A stretch of 64,000 nt of DNA from Candidatus Methanoperedens nitratireducens (GTDB lineage Archaea > Halobacteriota > Methanosarcinia > Methanosarcinales > Methanoperedenaceae). A program made the translations under genes and the position numbers. Positions within the stretch are counted from its first letter, which is position 1; every line of letters starts with the position of its first letter. Positions 51,701-59,572 of this stretch are shown here, in pieces. The notes beneath the pieces were generated by a model that had not been told where the DNA came from, did no database searches, and saw only the letters and a program-made list of their open reading frames with translations. Where the stretch lies: the NCBI RefSeq assembly GCF_900196725.1, contig NZ_FZMP01000203.1:23395-87394 (forward strand), in the 5' to 3' direction.

Positions 51701-52161
51701 TTGAAGCCTTCCCTGACCATCGGGTACTTCACCCTTCGCGGTCCGTATATCTTCCGTACCATCACCAGCCCTTTCTGGCACAGGCGAGGGTCCCAGCGGT
51801 GCGATGCCTGGTTCCCGTATATGTCCCTGGCTTTTCCATAGCCGTAGCTTGGACCGATCCTGGTAATGATATCATTTTTTACATATCCTCTCAGAAGGCA
51901 GTTATGGGTATCGTTCGGAGCGCATAAAAAGTGAGAAGTATAATCGTACTTAAACTGGTCACGGTATATCTTCTCCCAGTCCCTGGCAGGATAAAAATCC
52001 AGGGGATTATCGATCTCAGGGATGAACTTTAAAGAGGCAAGTACAGGTCTGCTCAGGCTGAGAGCGGCAATGGCAGCCAGGGATGTTTTTACAAAACCTC
52101 TTCGCGTAACCTTTTCCTGATCCATAGGAGTACTGCGGCAAGTGTCTATTTCGGAACTCAT
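48697..52161 (-). CDS. narG: Exported molybdenum nitrate reductase catalytic subunit
   Basis: I prefer ATG 52161, which overlaps the stop of a leader ORF (ATGA); an in-frame GTG at 52170 adds three residues. The 1154-residue protein has a Tat signal (VTRRGFVKTSLAAIAALSLS). The FS0 cluster ligands are HFLCAPNDTHNCLLRG, with His as first ligand, and the molybdenum Asp is in ISTKMPDGHWLTEARL. These define the type II DMSO reductase family in which pNar, perchlorate and ethylbenzene enzymes fall. It should reduce nitrate to nitrite outside the membrane. Its close relatives include haloarchaeal and Methanoperedens enzymes; other substrates cannot be excluded by motif. Confidence 0.94.
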   Translation of the reverse strand: MSSEIDTCRSTPMDQEKVTRRGFVKTSLAAIAALSLSRPVLASLKFIPEIDNPLDFYPARDWEKIYRDQFKYDYTSHFLCAPNDTHNCLLRGYVKNDIITRIGPSYGYGKARDIYGNQASHRWDPRLCQKGLVMVRKIYGPRRVKYPMVREGFKKWVDDGFPRDGNGKMPEKYQNRGKEPFLRVTFEEASEIVAKSMKDIATAYSGKAGAELLKKQGYDDSMIEAVQGAGTQTLKLRGGMAFLGATRLFGLYRFANSLALLDDNIRKVGKEKALGGRGFDSYSWHTDLPPGHTMTAGHQTIDFDLSTVENANLVICWGMNWISTKMPDGHWLTEARLKGTNVVTVACEYQSTSNKADNVIMIRPGSDGAFALGLANIIIQEKLYDVDFVKGHTDLPLLVRMDTLKLLKPQDIIKDYKPRELKDTLVLKPGEEALPNTEQDRQIAKEKLRNEWGDFLAWDSDTNQVEVVTRDDAASAKNFTLEGEFEVSTTDGKKVKVRPVFDLMKEHASHFTPQVVSDICRVDEDAVAWLAREIARNKSKTLVPVGMGPNHFYQGDLSARAIFLVCALTRNIGFHGGNIGSFSGNYRGAYFNGLPYYIAEDPFDIELDPAKTPRHKDFYKYESAHYYNYGERPLRVGNKLFTGKSHIPTPTKFFWFNNGNSILGNLKWHHDFVMNTLPKIECMVVNDWWWTASCEYADVVFAVDSWAELKFPDMTAAVTNPFLSIYPRTPIKRVHDTLGDIEVLAEVGKALAKITGDTRFTDYWKFIHDGKVEVYLQRIIDHSSTLKGYRIEELEANAKEGIPALVMLRTYPKTMGWEQSNDKRPHYTKSGRLEFYRDEDEFIEHGENIPVYREPIDSTFYEPNVIVCGATDLIRPKGPEEYGLSRDDLSCEVRQVRNVVIQPANVTKTTHPRRKDGFSLIYITPKYRHGAHTTPVDIDLMSLWFGPFGDVHRRDKRMPWVGEGYIDLNPEDAKELGIEDGDYVYIDADPEDRPFRGWQNKPEDYRVHRAMMRARYYMGIPRGIARSWHNMYVATYGSVKGHETNPDKLARNPDTGYQAMFRYGSHQSATRAWLKPTLMTDSLARKNYFGQEMGKGFAADVYCVVGAPKESFVKATKAEQGGVEHALWRPAQLGFRPGYESETMKKFIQGGFSL

Positions 52162-52286
52162 GGTAAGCACCCAGGCTCAAAATCATTCACAATGCTTTTT
52201 CCTTCTGCGATCGGTCTCTTGATAAAAAACCCGTCAAAGATAGCGCAGGTATTCAGTTCCGTAAAGTCTCGTTTTATTTTCGGCAT
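52158..52286 (-). CDS. 42-residue leader ORF coupled to narG
   Basis: ATG 52286-52284 follows TAGGAGAT at a good distance. The frame reads MPKIKRDFTELNTCAIFDGF, then FIKRPIAEGKSIVNDFEPGC LP, and ends in TGA at 52160-52158, which overlaps the narG ATG (ATGA). It is the first gene of the nar transcript and narG has no strong ribosome binding site of its own, so translation of narG probably depends on this ORF. The two Cys residues may bind metal. I recognise no family. Confidence 0.6.
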   Translation of the reverse strand: MPKIKRDFTELNTCAIFDGFFIKRPIAEGKSIVNDFEPGCLP

Positions 52287-52373
52287 TAATTTATCTCCTA
52301 TCAAATCATTACTACAAACTTTGTTACACTGCAAACAGTATATTGCGTATGTGGTTTGATATTGTAATAATAA

Positions 52374-52382
52374 CTTATAAAT
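52374..52382 (-). promoter_or_regulatory. TATA-like element of the nar operon
   Basis: ATTTATAAG on the minus strand lies about 90 nt before the leader ORF start, predicting a 5' leader of roughly 60 nt. The 52287-52628 stretch holds no other gene; it is AT-rich and probably carries divergent control elements for the nar operon and for the small gene at 52629. Confidence 0.45.
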
Positions 52383-52565
52383 TCATTTACTATAAATAAT
52401 ATTCAAAACTGTAAAACAGACTATTTTTGATAGGTAAAATTAAATATTGGCATATACCCGATAACTTTTATAAGATCCAAATATAAAATTATGCAGCGAA
52501 GGCTCAAATTCTTTCATATGTTTAGACGTAAAACAAGTCTTGAGAGGAGAATACTGGATAAATCC

Positions 52566-52586
52566 GGGCATAATGCTGGAAAAATT
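52566..52586 (+). repeat. GGGCATAATGCTG motif, copy 1 (copy 2 at 52847-52866)
   Basis: GGGCATAATGCTGGAAAAAT at 52566 recurs as GGGCATAATGCTGAAAAATC at 52847. GCATAATGC is itself palindromic. The two copies flank the small gene at 52629-52832, lying upstream of it and upstream of the NO reductase gene respectively, as a shared operator would. Confidence 0.55.
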
Positions 52587-52628
52587 ATATGAAGGCAAAA
52601 ATATGTTACAACCTGTGAAGGAGGATAA

Positions 52629-52832
52629 ATGGATATATTCGATGTACTTACGGCCATATCAAAAAGGAAGAAGGCATTTATGTGCAGTGGTATAAACGAA
52701 CATGATGCCCTGATTAAAGCCCAGGTTGACGTATCTAAAGAATATCACATATCTTTGTCTGATATCAAGTGGTTAGCAGGGAGGGAGTTCAGGAATAGTG
52801 ACCACAGGCATAGCAGCTCATTTTCAGTTTGA
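52629..52832 (+). CDS. Small hypothetical protein before the NO reductase gene
   Basis: A 67-residue protein with a good ribosome binding site (GAAGGAGGATAA) before ATG 52629. It reads MDIFDVLTAISKRKKAFMCS, then GINEHDALIKAQVDVSKEYH, and ends in a His/Ser-rich tail (NSDHRHSSSFSV). One Cys and several His suggest possible metal binding, but no family is recognised. It is followed after about 215 bp by the NO reductase gene, and the shared GCATAATGC motif in front of both suggests joint control. Confidence 0.6.
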   Translation: MDIFDVLTAISKRKKAFMCSGINEHDALIKAQVDVSKEYHISLSDIKWLAGREFRNSDHRHSSSFSV

Positions 52833-53004
52833 TTCAGGATGGGTTTGGGCATAATGCTGAAAAATCAATTTAAGTGGTAAAAACATTGCCTGCCTTTGAG
52901 GGGTCTGAATGAATACTCCTATCTATCGAATCCGATCAAATTTTTGGGCTCCTCATAATTTTTACTTCCGCTCACATCTCTCACTTTTACTAAGAACCAG
53001 AAAA

Positions 53005-53042
53005 TTTTTAAACATTTGTGAGAATATACATGTAGTGGAGGT
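53005..53042 (+). promoter_or_regulatory. Promoter and ribosome binding site of the NO reductase gene
   Basis: TTTTTAAA at 53005-53012 is a TATA-like box. GGAGGT at 53037-53042 stands 6 nt before ATG 53049. The GCATAATGC copy at 52848-52860 lies about 150 bp further upstream. Confidence 0.5.
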
Positions 53043-53048
53043 AATACT

Positions 53049-55316
53049 ATGGTATCAAGGATTTATAAGATAGTTTTGTTTTTGGCTTTTGCTGTATCTA
53101 TTATATTTTTACTGGTTGGTGGTTACTACACCTCCAGTGAAACTGTCCCTTATCCGGGGAAGGTTGTATCAGGTGATAAGACCTTAACAGATGGGGCAGC
53201 CATAAAGCGCGGAGAAGCGGTTTGGCAAAAATATGGTCTTATGGATTTGGGATCTATATGGGGCCACGGAACAGTAAGAGGTCCAGATTTCTCAGCACAA
53301 TCCCTTCATATGATGGGGCAGGAAATGCGAAACTACTATGCAGCAGAGCTTTACAAAATGCCCTACGCCCAACTTGACCAGGGCTCCAGGGCAGCCATAG
53401 ACACAAGGGTGATATCCGAGATCAAGGAAAACCGTTATGATGGCGGGGGGGATGTCCTCACTCTTGCTCCTGCTCAAGCCTATGCATACCAGAAGATAAA
53501 AGAGTATTACCAGAATGTTTTCTCCGGGGGTTCCAAACAGGAGAATATTCTGCCGGATACCGTAAAAAGCAGTGATGAAAGGAATGATCTGGCAGATTTC
53601 TTCTTCTGGACCGGCTGGGCTGCAGGCACCAATAGACCCGGACTGGATTATACGTATACCACCAACTGGCCCAGGGACCCTTCCGTGGGTAACGACTTAC
53701 CCGCAGAGTCAGTCCTGTGGACGTATGTCTCACTCCTTGCCATGCTCGTGGCACTGGGCGTAGTGGTATATATCATCCATGCCTATGGATTTTGGGGTGG
53801 CGGTAAGCAGAACCCCGATGTGGCTGTGGCTATAGCCAATGCGCCAATAACTTCCAGCCAGAGGATGACAGGTATGTTTTTCCTTGTAGCGATAGCCCTC
53901 TTTCTGGTACAGACCCTGGTTGGGGGACTGATGAGCCATTACACTGTCAATCCCCTGTCGTTCTACGGCATGGACTTTATCGCCAATCTCTTGCCCTACA
54001 ACCTTGTAAAGAGCTGGCATCTTCAGCTGGCAGTATTCTGGATTGCTGTCTCATGGATCGGTGCTTCCCTTTACCTCTCCCCGCTACTCACAGGCAAAGA
54101 GCCTAAGCATCAGGGACTCTTAGTGAGTGTGCTCTTTATTGCGATTCTTATAGTGGCAGCAGGCAGTCTCCTGGGAGAGGCTGCTGGTATAAAGGGCCTC
54201 CTGAATGGAGACCTGTGGTACTGGTTCGGGCACCAGGGATGGGAGTTCTTGGAACTTGGACGCTTATGGCAGATTCTACTCTTCCTGGGCCTTGTTATCT
54301 GGCTCTTCATAGTCTATAGGGTGGTCAAGGGCATCTTCCAGAAAGGAAAGGAGAGAGGGGACCTGCCCCACATGTACTTCTATAGTGCCATCGCCATTGT
54401 GGGGTTCTACGCCTTCACATTCCTTGTCAGGAGGGATATCCACATCACCATGGCAGATTATTGGAGGTGGTGGATGGTTCATATCTGGGTAGAATCCATA
54501 TTCGAATTCTTTGCTGTGGCGATAATAGCACTGATCACCGTTTCCCTGGGTCTGGCAGGAAAGGAGGGGGCGCTCAAGGTTGTATATCTATCCGCCACTC
54601 TCGCTTTCATCTCAGGCATCCTTGGTACAGGACACCACTTGTTCTGGTTCGGAGACCCTGCCTTCTGGGTGGGCGTGGGTGGCGTCTTCTCTACCTTAGA
54701 GCCTATTCCACTTATAACCCTGGTGGCAAGGGCGTGGCGGGAACAGAACCATCTTGAAAAAGTAGGGGTTAAATTCCCTTACAAATGGCCTATGAGGTTC
54801 ATCATCGCTTCATCCCTCTGGAACTTCCTCGGAGCCGGAGCCTTCGGTTTCATCCTTACCACCCCCGTAGCCAATTATTATGAGCACGGTACCTACCTCA
54901 CAACGAATCACGGTCACACAGCCCTGTTCGGGGTTTACGGGATGCTTGCTATCGCTCTCATTCTTATCGCCTACCGCGGGATTGTCAAGCCCGAATTCTG
55001 GGACGATAGACCCATCAAGCTTTCCTTCATAGCCCTGAACGCAGGCTTCCTTATAATGTCCTTCGGAACCCTTTTCCTTGCCGGGCTGGTGCAGCTCGGC
55101 TACACCACCTCGGCAGCCGGAGGCGTCTGGTATGCAAGGTCGCCAGAGTTCTTCAACTCGCCTGCGTTCCAGTTACTCGGCAGTTTCAGGATTATCCCTG
55201 ATACCCTCATTATAGTCTTTGGGGTGCTACCTCTCCTTTATTTCATGGTCACTACCATAATGCGGCGGAAAGAGGCTACGATTAAAGAGGAGGAACCTAT
55301 CTTTAAAACCAGCTAA
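53049..55316 (+). CDS. norZ: Quinol-dependent nitric oxide reductase (single-subunit NorB/NorZ)
   Basis: The 755-residue protein has an N-terminal anchor, an extracytoplasmic domain (to about 215) and about 13 further spans. FeB-site residues are conserved: His478 and Glu482 (WRWWMVHIWVESIFEF), His529/His530 (GTGHHLFWFG) and Glu551 (STLEPIPL). Haem ligands include the HGH of TTNHGHTALFGVYG. This argues against an NO dismutase, in which catalytic-site residues are replaced. In the quinol site, His297 and Phe305 (SHYTVNPLSFYG) and Asp718 (RIIPDTL) are kept but a Glu is replaced by Asn301. It reduces 2 NO to N2O, for detoxification or respiration. Confidence 0.93.
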   Translation: MVSRIYKIVLFLAFAVSIIFLLVGGYYTSSETVPYPGKVVSGDKTLTDGAAIKRGEAVWQKYGLMDLGSIWGHGTVRGPDFSAQSLHMMGQEMRNYYAAELYKMPYAQLDQGSRAAIDTRVISEIKENRYDGGGDVLTLAPAQAYAYQKIKEYYQNVFSGGSKQENILPDTVKSSDERNDLADFFFWTGWAAGTNRPGLDYTYTTNWPRDPSVGNDLPAESVLWTYVSLLAMLVALGVVVYIIHAYGFWGGGKQNPDVAVAIANAPITSSQRMTGMFFLVAIALFLVQTLVGGLMSHYTVNPLSFYGMDFIANLLPYNLVKSWHLQLAVFWIAVSWIGASLYLSPLLTGKEPKHQGLLVSVLFIAILIVAAGSLLGEAAGIKGLLNGDLWYWFGHQGWEFLELGRLWQILLFLGLVIWLFIVYRVVKGIFQKGKERGDLPHMYFYSAIAIVGFYAFTFLVRRDIHITMADYWRWWMVHIWVESIFEFFAVAIIALITVSLGLAGKEGALKVVYLSATLAFISGILGTGHHLFWFGDPAFWVGVGGVFSTLEPIPLITLVARAWREQNHLEKVGVKFPYKWPMRFIIASSLWNFLGAGAFGFILTTPVANYYEHGTYLTTNHGHTALFGVYGMLAIALILIAYRGIVKPEFWDDRPIKLSFIALNAGFLIMSFGTLFLAGLVQLGYTTSAAGGVWYARSPEFFNSPAFQLLGSFRIIPDTLIIVFGVLPLLYFMVTTIMRRKEATIKEEEPIFKTS

Positions 55317-55345
55317 TTAGAGCGTGATAAGAAAGGGAGGCTAAT

Positions 55346-57763
55346 ATGAGGTCAGACGCAAAGAAAGAACTCAATACAGCAAAGAAAGATGAAGACCGCG
55401 ATATCTCTGAGAAGCGTGAGGAAGAGATGCGTTCCCGGCTTGCATCCATCGTGGAGTATTCGGATGACGCCATCATCGGCAAGACACTGGACGGCATCAT
55501 TGTGAGCTGGAACCGGGGTGCTGAAAAAATATACGGCTATTCCGCCGGGGAGGTTATAGGTAAACATATCTCCATCCTTGTCCCGCCTCACATTGTTGAC
55601 GAAGTGCCAAAAATTATGGATAGGATCAAGAAGGGGGAAATGGTCAAACATTATGAGTCCGCACGCGTGAGAAAAGATGGCAGGCAAATAGATGTATCCA
55701 TAACAATATCTCCCATCAAGGATGCCGGGGGCAGGATTGTAGGCTTCTCGACTATCGCCCGTGATATAACTGAACGAAAGCAGATGGAGGAGAAGTTACG
55801 TACGGCTTCGATGTATGCCCGCAGCCTGATCGAGGCAAGCCTTGATCCTCTTGTGACCATAGGTCCTGACGGAAAAATAACAGATGTGAATGAAGCCACA
55901 GAACTCGTAACAGGCGTTTCCCGCGAGCATCTCATAGGGAGTGATTTCTCGGAATATTTCACCGAGCCTGAAAAAGCCAGAGAGGGATACCAGCAGGTAT
56001 TCTCGAAAGGGTTTGTCAGGGATTATCCGCTTGCCATCCGCCATACCTCAGGCAAAGTGACAGAAGTGCTTTACAATGCCACTGTCTACAAGAACGAAGC
56101 CGGAGAAGTGCAGGGTGTATTTGCCGCTGCCAGGGACATCACCGAGCGTAAGCGTGCTGAAGAGCAGTTGCGTACAACTTCATTATATGCGCGAAGTCTT
56201 ATCGAAGCTAGCCTTGATCCCCTCGTGACCATCAGTCCGGATGGAAAGATCACGGATGTGAACAAAGCCACAGAACTCGTGACCGGGGTTCCCCGTGAGC
56301 AGCTCATAGGGAGCGATTTCTCGGAGTATTTCACCGAGCCTGAAAAAGCCAGAGAGGGATATCAGGAGGTATTCACAAAAGGATTTGTCAGGGACTATCC
56401 GCTTGCCATCCGCCATACCTCAGGTAAAGTAACTGAAGTACTTTATAACGCCTCGATTTATAAAAACGAGGCAGGGGAGGTACAGGGTGTATTTGCAGTA
56501 GCCAGGGATATCACCGAACTCAAGCGCGCGGAAGAGCAGCTGCGTGTAACTTCGTTATACGCACGCAGCCTTATAGAGGCAAGTATCGACCCGCTCGCTA
56601 CCATTAGCCCGGAAGGCAAGATTATGGATGTTAATAAAGCCACGGAACTCGTGACCGGGGTTCCTCGTGAGCAGCTCATAGGGAGCGATTTCTCGGAATA
56701 CTTCACCGAGCCTGAAAAAGCCAGAGAGGGATACAGGGAGGTATTCACAAAAGGATTTGTTAAGGATTATCCGCTTGCCATCCGTCATACCTCAGGTAAA
56801 GTAACTGAAGTACTTTATAACGCCTCGGTTTATAAAAATGAGGCAGGGGAAGTGCAGGGCGTATTTGCTGCTGCCAGGGACATCACCGAGCGTAAACGTG
56901 CTGAAGAGCAGCTGCGTGCAACCTCATTATATGCGCGAAGTCTTATCGAAGCTAGCCTTGATCCCCTCGTGACCATCAGTCCGGATGGAAAGATCACGGA
57001 TGTGAACAAAGCTACAGAACTCGTGACCGGGGTTCCCCGTGAGCAGCTCATAGGGAGCGATTTCTCGGAGTATTTCACCGAACCTGAAAAAGCCAGAGAG
57101 GGATACAGGGAGGTATTCACAAAAAGGTTTGTTAAGGATTATCCGCTTGCCATCCGCCACACCTCAGGTGAAGTTACGTACGTACTCTACAATGCCACGG
57201 TTTATAAGAACGAGGCAGGGGAAGTGCAGGGCGTATTTGCCGCTGCCAGGGATATCACCGAACTCAAGCGCGCGGAAGAACAATTGCGCAGGGCACACCA
57301 GGAACTGGAAGTACGGGTCCAGGAACGGACAGCAGAGCTCACAAAGGCAATGGAATTGTTGAAAGAACAACAGAAGGCTTTCATGGAGGTATCAGTACCT
57401 GTAGTAAAGGTCTGGAATAGAATCCTTCTGGTTCCTTTGATCGGAGTATTTGACAGCGAAAGGGCTCAACTTGTGATGGAGACGCTCCTTACGGAAATAG
57501 AACATACCCAGGCAAAGGTAGCGATACTCGATGTTTCTGGAATCCCCATAGTGGATTCACTTGTGGCAAAGCATCTTATCCGCACCGTTTCGGCAGCGAA
57601 ATTGATGGGTGCGGAATGCATCGTAACCGGGATACGGTCAAGGATTTCCCAGACCATAGTACAGCTCGGGATTGACCTTTCGGGAATAACCACAAAGACT
57701 GCGCTGGCAGAGGGACTTAAAGTTGCCTTTGACCTCACGGACCAGGATATCGTCTCAAAATAG
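55346..57763 (+). CDS. rsbR: RsbR-like stressosome protein: five PAS domains and C-terminal STAS
   Basis: The 805-residue protein has PAS1 (about 30-145), then four nearly identical PAS units of 124 residues starting near 150, 274, 398 and 522 (each with YARSLIEASLDPLVTIGPDG or a close form and SDFSEYFTEPEKAREGY), a coiled coil (VQERTAELTKAMELLKEQQK) and a STAS domain (about 685-800). The STAS domain has the RsbR pattern AILDVSGIPIVDSLVAKHLI and RISQTIVQLGIDLSG. RsbR proteins form the stressosome core with RsbS and hold RsbT. The DNA period is 372 bp. It starts 29 bp after the NO reductase gene. Confidence 0.9.
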   Translation: MRSDAKKELNTAKKDEDRDISEKREEEMRSRLASIVEYSDDAIIGKTLDGIIVSWNRGAEKIYGYSAGEVIGKHISILVPPHIVDEVPKIMDRIKKGEMVKHYESARVRKDGRQIDVSITISPIKDAGGRIVGFSTIARDITERKQMEEKLRTASMYARSLIEASLDPLVTIGPDGKITDVNEATELVTGVSREHLIGSDFSEYFTEPEKAREGYQQVFSKGFVRDYPLAIRHTSGKVTEVLYNATVYKNEAGEVQGVFAAARDITERKRAEEQLRTTSLYARSLIEASLDPLVTISPDGKITDVNKATELVTGVPREQLIGSDFSEYFTEPEKAREGYQEVFTKGFVRDYPLAIRHTSGKVTEVLYNASIYKNEAGEVQGVFAVARDITELKRAEEQLRVTSLYARSLIEASIDPLATISPEGKIMDVNKATELVTGVPREQLIGSDFSEYFTEPEKAREGYREVFTKGFVKDYPLAIRHTSGKVTEVLYNASVYKNEAGEVQGVFAAARDITERKRAEEQLRATSLYARSLIEASLDPLVTISPDGKITDVNKATELVTGVPREQLIGSDFSEYFTEPEKAREGYREVFTKRFVKDYPLAIRHTSGEVTYVLYNATVYKNEAGEVQGVFAAARDITELKRAEEQLRRAHQELEVRVQERTAELTKAMELLKEQQKAFMEVSVPVVKVWNRILLVPLIGVFDSERAQLVMETLLTEIEHTQAKVAILDVSGIPIVDSLVAKHLIRTVSAAKLMGAECIVTGIRSRISQTIVQLGIDLSGITTKTALAEGLKVAFDLTDQDIVSK

Positions 57764-57771
57764 GAGAGAAC

Positions 57772-58158
57772 ATGTCTGAAGTCACTATCTTAAAGATGGG
57801 GAAAAATATCATAGTGCCTATCCAGGTTGAACTGCATGACAGGGCAGCCTTAAGATTGCAGGAGGACATCCTCAAAAAGATAGAAGAAACAGAATCTACC
57901 GGCTTGATCATTGATGTATCTGCTGTGAGCGTTGTGGATAGTTTTTTAGGCAGACTTCTTGGCGAGACCGCAAAAATGGCGAGGCTTATTGGAGCTGAAA
58001 CTGTGCTTGTTGGTATGAAAAAAGAAGTGGTCATCACCCTTATTCAACTCGGGATGGTCATCAAGGACCTTCATACATCGATCAATATCGAGGATGGAAT
58101 GGTGCTCCTTGAGAAGCTTAAGTCCGGTAGACCTTCGATAAAAGAACAGGAAGTTTAA
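57772..58158 (+). CDS. rsbS: RsbS-like STAS protein of the stressosome
   Basis: A 128-residue single STAS domain: GLIIDVSAVSVVDSFLGRLL with the conserved phospho-acceptor Ser (Ser57), then AKMARLIGAETVLVGMKKEV and VITLIQLGMVIKDL. This closely follows RsbS, whose Ser is phosphorylated by RsbT when the stressosome releases it. Eight bases separate it from the RsbR-type gene and no bases from the next gene, so rsbR-rsbS-rsbT order is kept. Confidence 0.9.
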   Translation: MSEVTILKMGKNIIVPIQVELHDRAALRLQEDILKKIEETESTGLIIDVSAVSVVDSFLGRLLGETAKMARLIGAETVLVGMKKEVVITLIQLGMVIKDLHTSINIEDGMVLLEKLKSGRPSIKEQEV

Positions 58159-58572
58159 ATGGAAAATAGGGCTGAGATGAGCGTCGGTGAGATATCCGTC
58201 GTAAGAGATGAAGATGTCATCCTCGCAAGGCAGAAGGTCAGATTGCAGGCTCAAGAGATGGGGTTCAGCCTCCTTAACCAGACAAGGCTCGTAACAGCAG
58301 TTTCCGAGCTTGCAAGGAACATCGTAGTCCATGCGAGAGAAGGCAGGGTATCTGTTTTTAAGGCTAAGGCAGGAGATAAAACCGGGTTAAAGGTCGTCTT
58401 TGAAGATAATGGTCCTGGTATACCTGATATTGAAAAAGCCATGGAAGAGGGGTTCAGCACAGTAGGTTCCATGGGGATCGGGCTTAAAGGTGCCAGGCGA
58501 CTTGTGGATGAATTTGATATAAAATCTTTCCCGGGGAAGGGAACGACCGTGACAATTACAAAATGGTTATGA
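58159..58572 (+). CDS. rsbT: RsbT-like serine kinase / anti-sigma-type ATPase
   Basis: A 137-residue GHKL ATPase of the RsbT/RsbW group: N-box VSELARNIVVHARE, G1 motif FEDNGPGIPDIEKAM and G2 motif GSMGIGLKGARRLVDEFDI. In Bacillus RsbT phosphorylates RsbR and RsbS, leaves the stressosome and activates RsbU. The gene directly follows rsbS without a gap and overlaps the next gene by an ATGA, so the three would be made together. Confidence 0.9.
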   Translation: MENRAEMSVGEISVVRDEDVILARQKVRLQAQEMGFSLLNQTRLVTAVSELARNIVVHAREGRVSVFKAKAGDKTGLKVVFEDNGPGIPDIEKAMEEGFSTVGSMGIGLKGARRLVDEFDIKSFPGKGTTVTITKWL

Positions 58573-59549
58573 AAGAAGAACGAATAATTGTGACCTTTGA
58601 GACGGATGTTTTAAGGGCAAGAAGGGCAGGGCGGGAAATGGCACACAGCCTCGGGTTTGATGAAATTGGCGCAGGTGAAATCGAGACTGCCATATCAGAA
58701 CTTGCAACAAATCTTATCAAGCACGCGGCAAAATATGGCGAGATTATCCTGATACCCTTAAACGACGAAGGCAGGACAGGCATTGAGGTCAGGTCTGAGG
58801 ATAAGGGTCGCGGGATAAAGAACATAGAGATGGCTATGAAAGAGGGCGGGTCAACAGCGGGTACGCTTGGCATAGGACTTTCAGGGGTAAAGAGGCTCAT
58901 GGACGAGTTTTCAATAGAATCCCAGGCAGGTAAAGGCACTACGGTCGTAGCAAGAAAATGGCTTCTGAAAGACGCTTCGCAGGGGATGAAATTTTCCGTA
59001 TTCGCAAGACCCAGGATAGGAGAGGATGTTTCAGGCGATGCTTATTTCATAAAGCGGTTCTCATCGTATGTGATATTCAGCGTTATTGATGTCCTCGGTC
59101 ATGGAAGAGATGCACATGATGTTGCCCTGAGCGTCCTTAAAATACTGGAGGATAATTACACAGAGCCTCTGGCTAAAATAATAGACATATGCCATACAGG
59201 ACTCAGGCATACAAGAGGCGCTGCCATGGCGCTGTGCAGGGTGAATTTCAAGCTAAAGAAGTTTGAGCATGTGGGCATAGGAAATGTTGAGACGCGGGTC
59301 TTCGGAGCCACCGAGCCTGTAGAGCCATTTTTTTTTAACGGCACCCTCGGAATGGCTATGGAAAACTATCGTGTTATTGAATATCCCTATATAGAAGGGA
59401 TGGCAATAGTACTTTTTTCAGACGGTATTTCAAGAAGATTTGACCTTTCACAGCAGATGCTTACAAAGACGCCACAGGAGATAGCGAAGTTTATATTTGA
59501 CAACTATGCAAGAGACACTGATGACGCAACTGTACTGGTGGCAAAGTAA
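58569..59549 (+). CDS. Fusion of RsbT-like ATPase and RsbX-like PP2C phosphatase
   Basis: ATG 58569 overlaps the rsbT stop (ATGA); the ATG at 58563 is the alternative. The 326-residue protein starts with a second GHKL domain (ISELATNLIKHAAKYG, SEDKGRGIKNIEMAM, GTLGIGLSGVKRLMDEF), then a PP2C domain of SpoIIE/RsbX type (SGDAYFIKRFSSYVIFSVID, VLGHGRDAHDV, MAIVLFSDGISRRFDLSQQM). In Bacillus RsbX dephosphorylates RsbR/RsbS to reset the stressosome. A fusion of kinase and phosphatase in one chain is a compact variant. Confidence 0.88.
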   Translation: MKEERIIVTFETDVLRARRAGREMAHSLGFDEIGAGEIETAISELATNLIKHAAKYGEIILIPLNDEGRTGIEVRSEDKGRGIKNIEMAMKEGGSTAGTLGIGLSGVKRLMDEFSIESQAGKGTTVVARKWLLKDASQGMKFSVFARPRIGEDVSGDAYFIKRFSSYVIFSVIDVLGHGRDAHDVALSVLKILEDNYTEPLAKIIDICHTGLRHTRGAAMALCRVNFKLKKFEHVGIGNVETRVFGATEPVEPFFFNGTLGMAMENYRVIEYPYIEGMAIVLFSDGISRRFDLSQQMLTKTPQEIAKFIFDNYARDTDDATVLVAK

Positions 59550-59572
59550 AAAAGGATAAGTAAAGAGATACA

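Noticed and set aside
53049..55316. NO dismutase instead of NO reductase
   Set aside because: The FeB-site His and Glu residues and most quinol-site residues are kept; as I recall, dismutases replace catalytic His and Glu and lose the quinol site.
55796..57283. Tandem repeats taken as a CRISPR-like array
   Set aside because: The 372-bp period is coding, in frame and PAS-encoding. I saw no CRISPR array or cas gene in the window.
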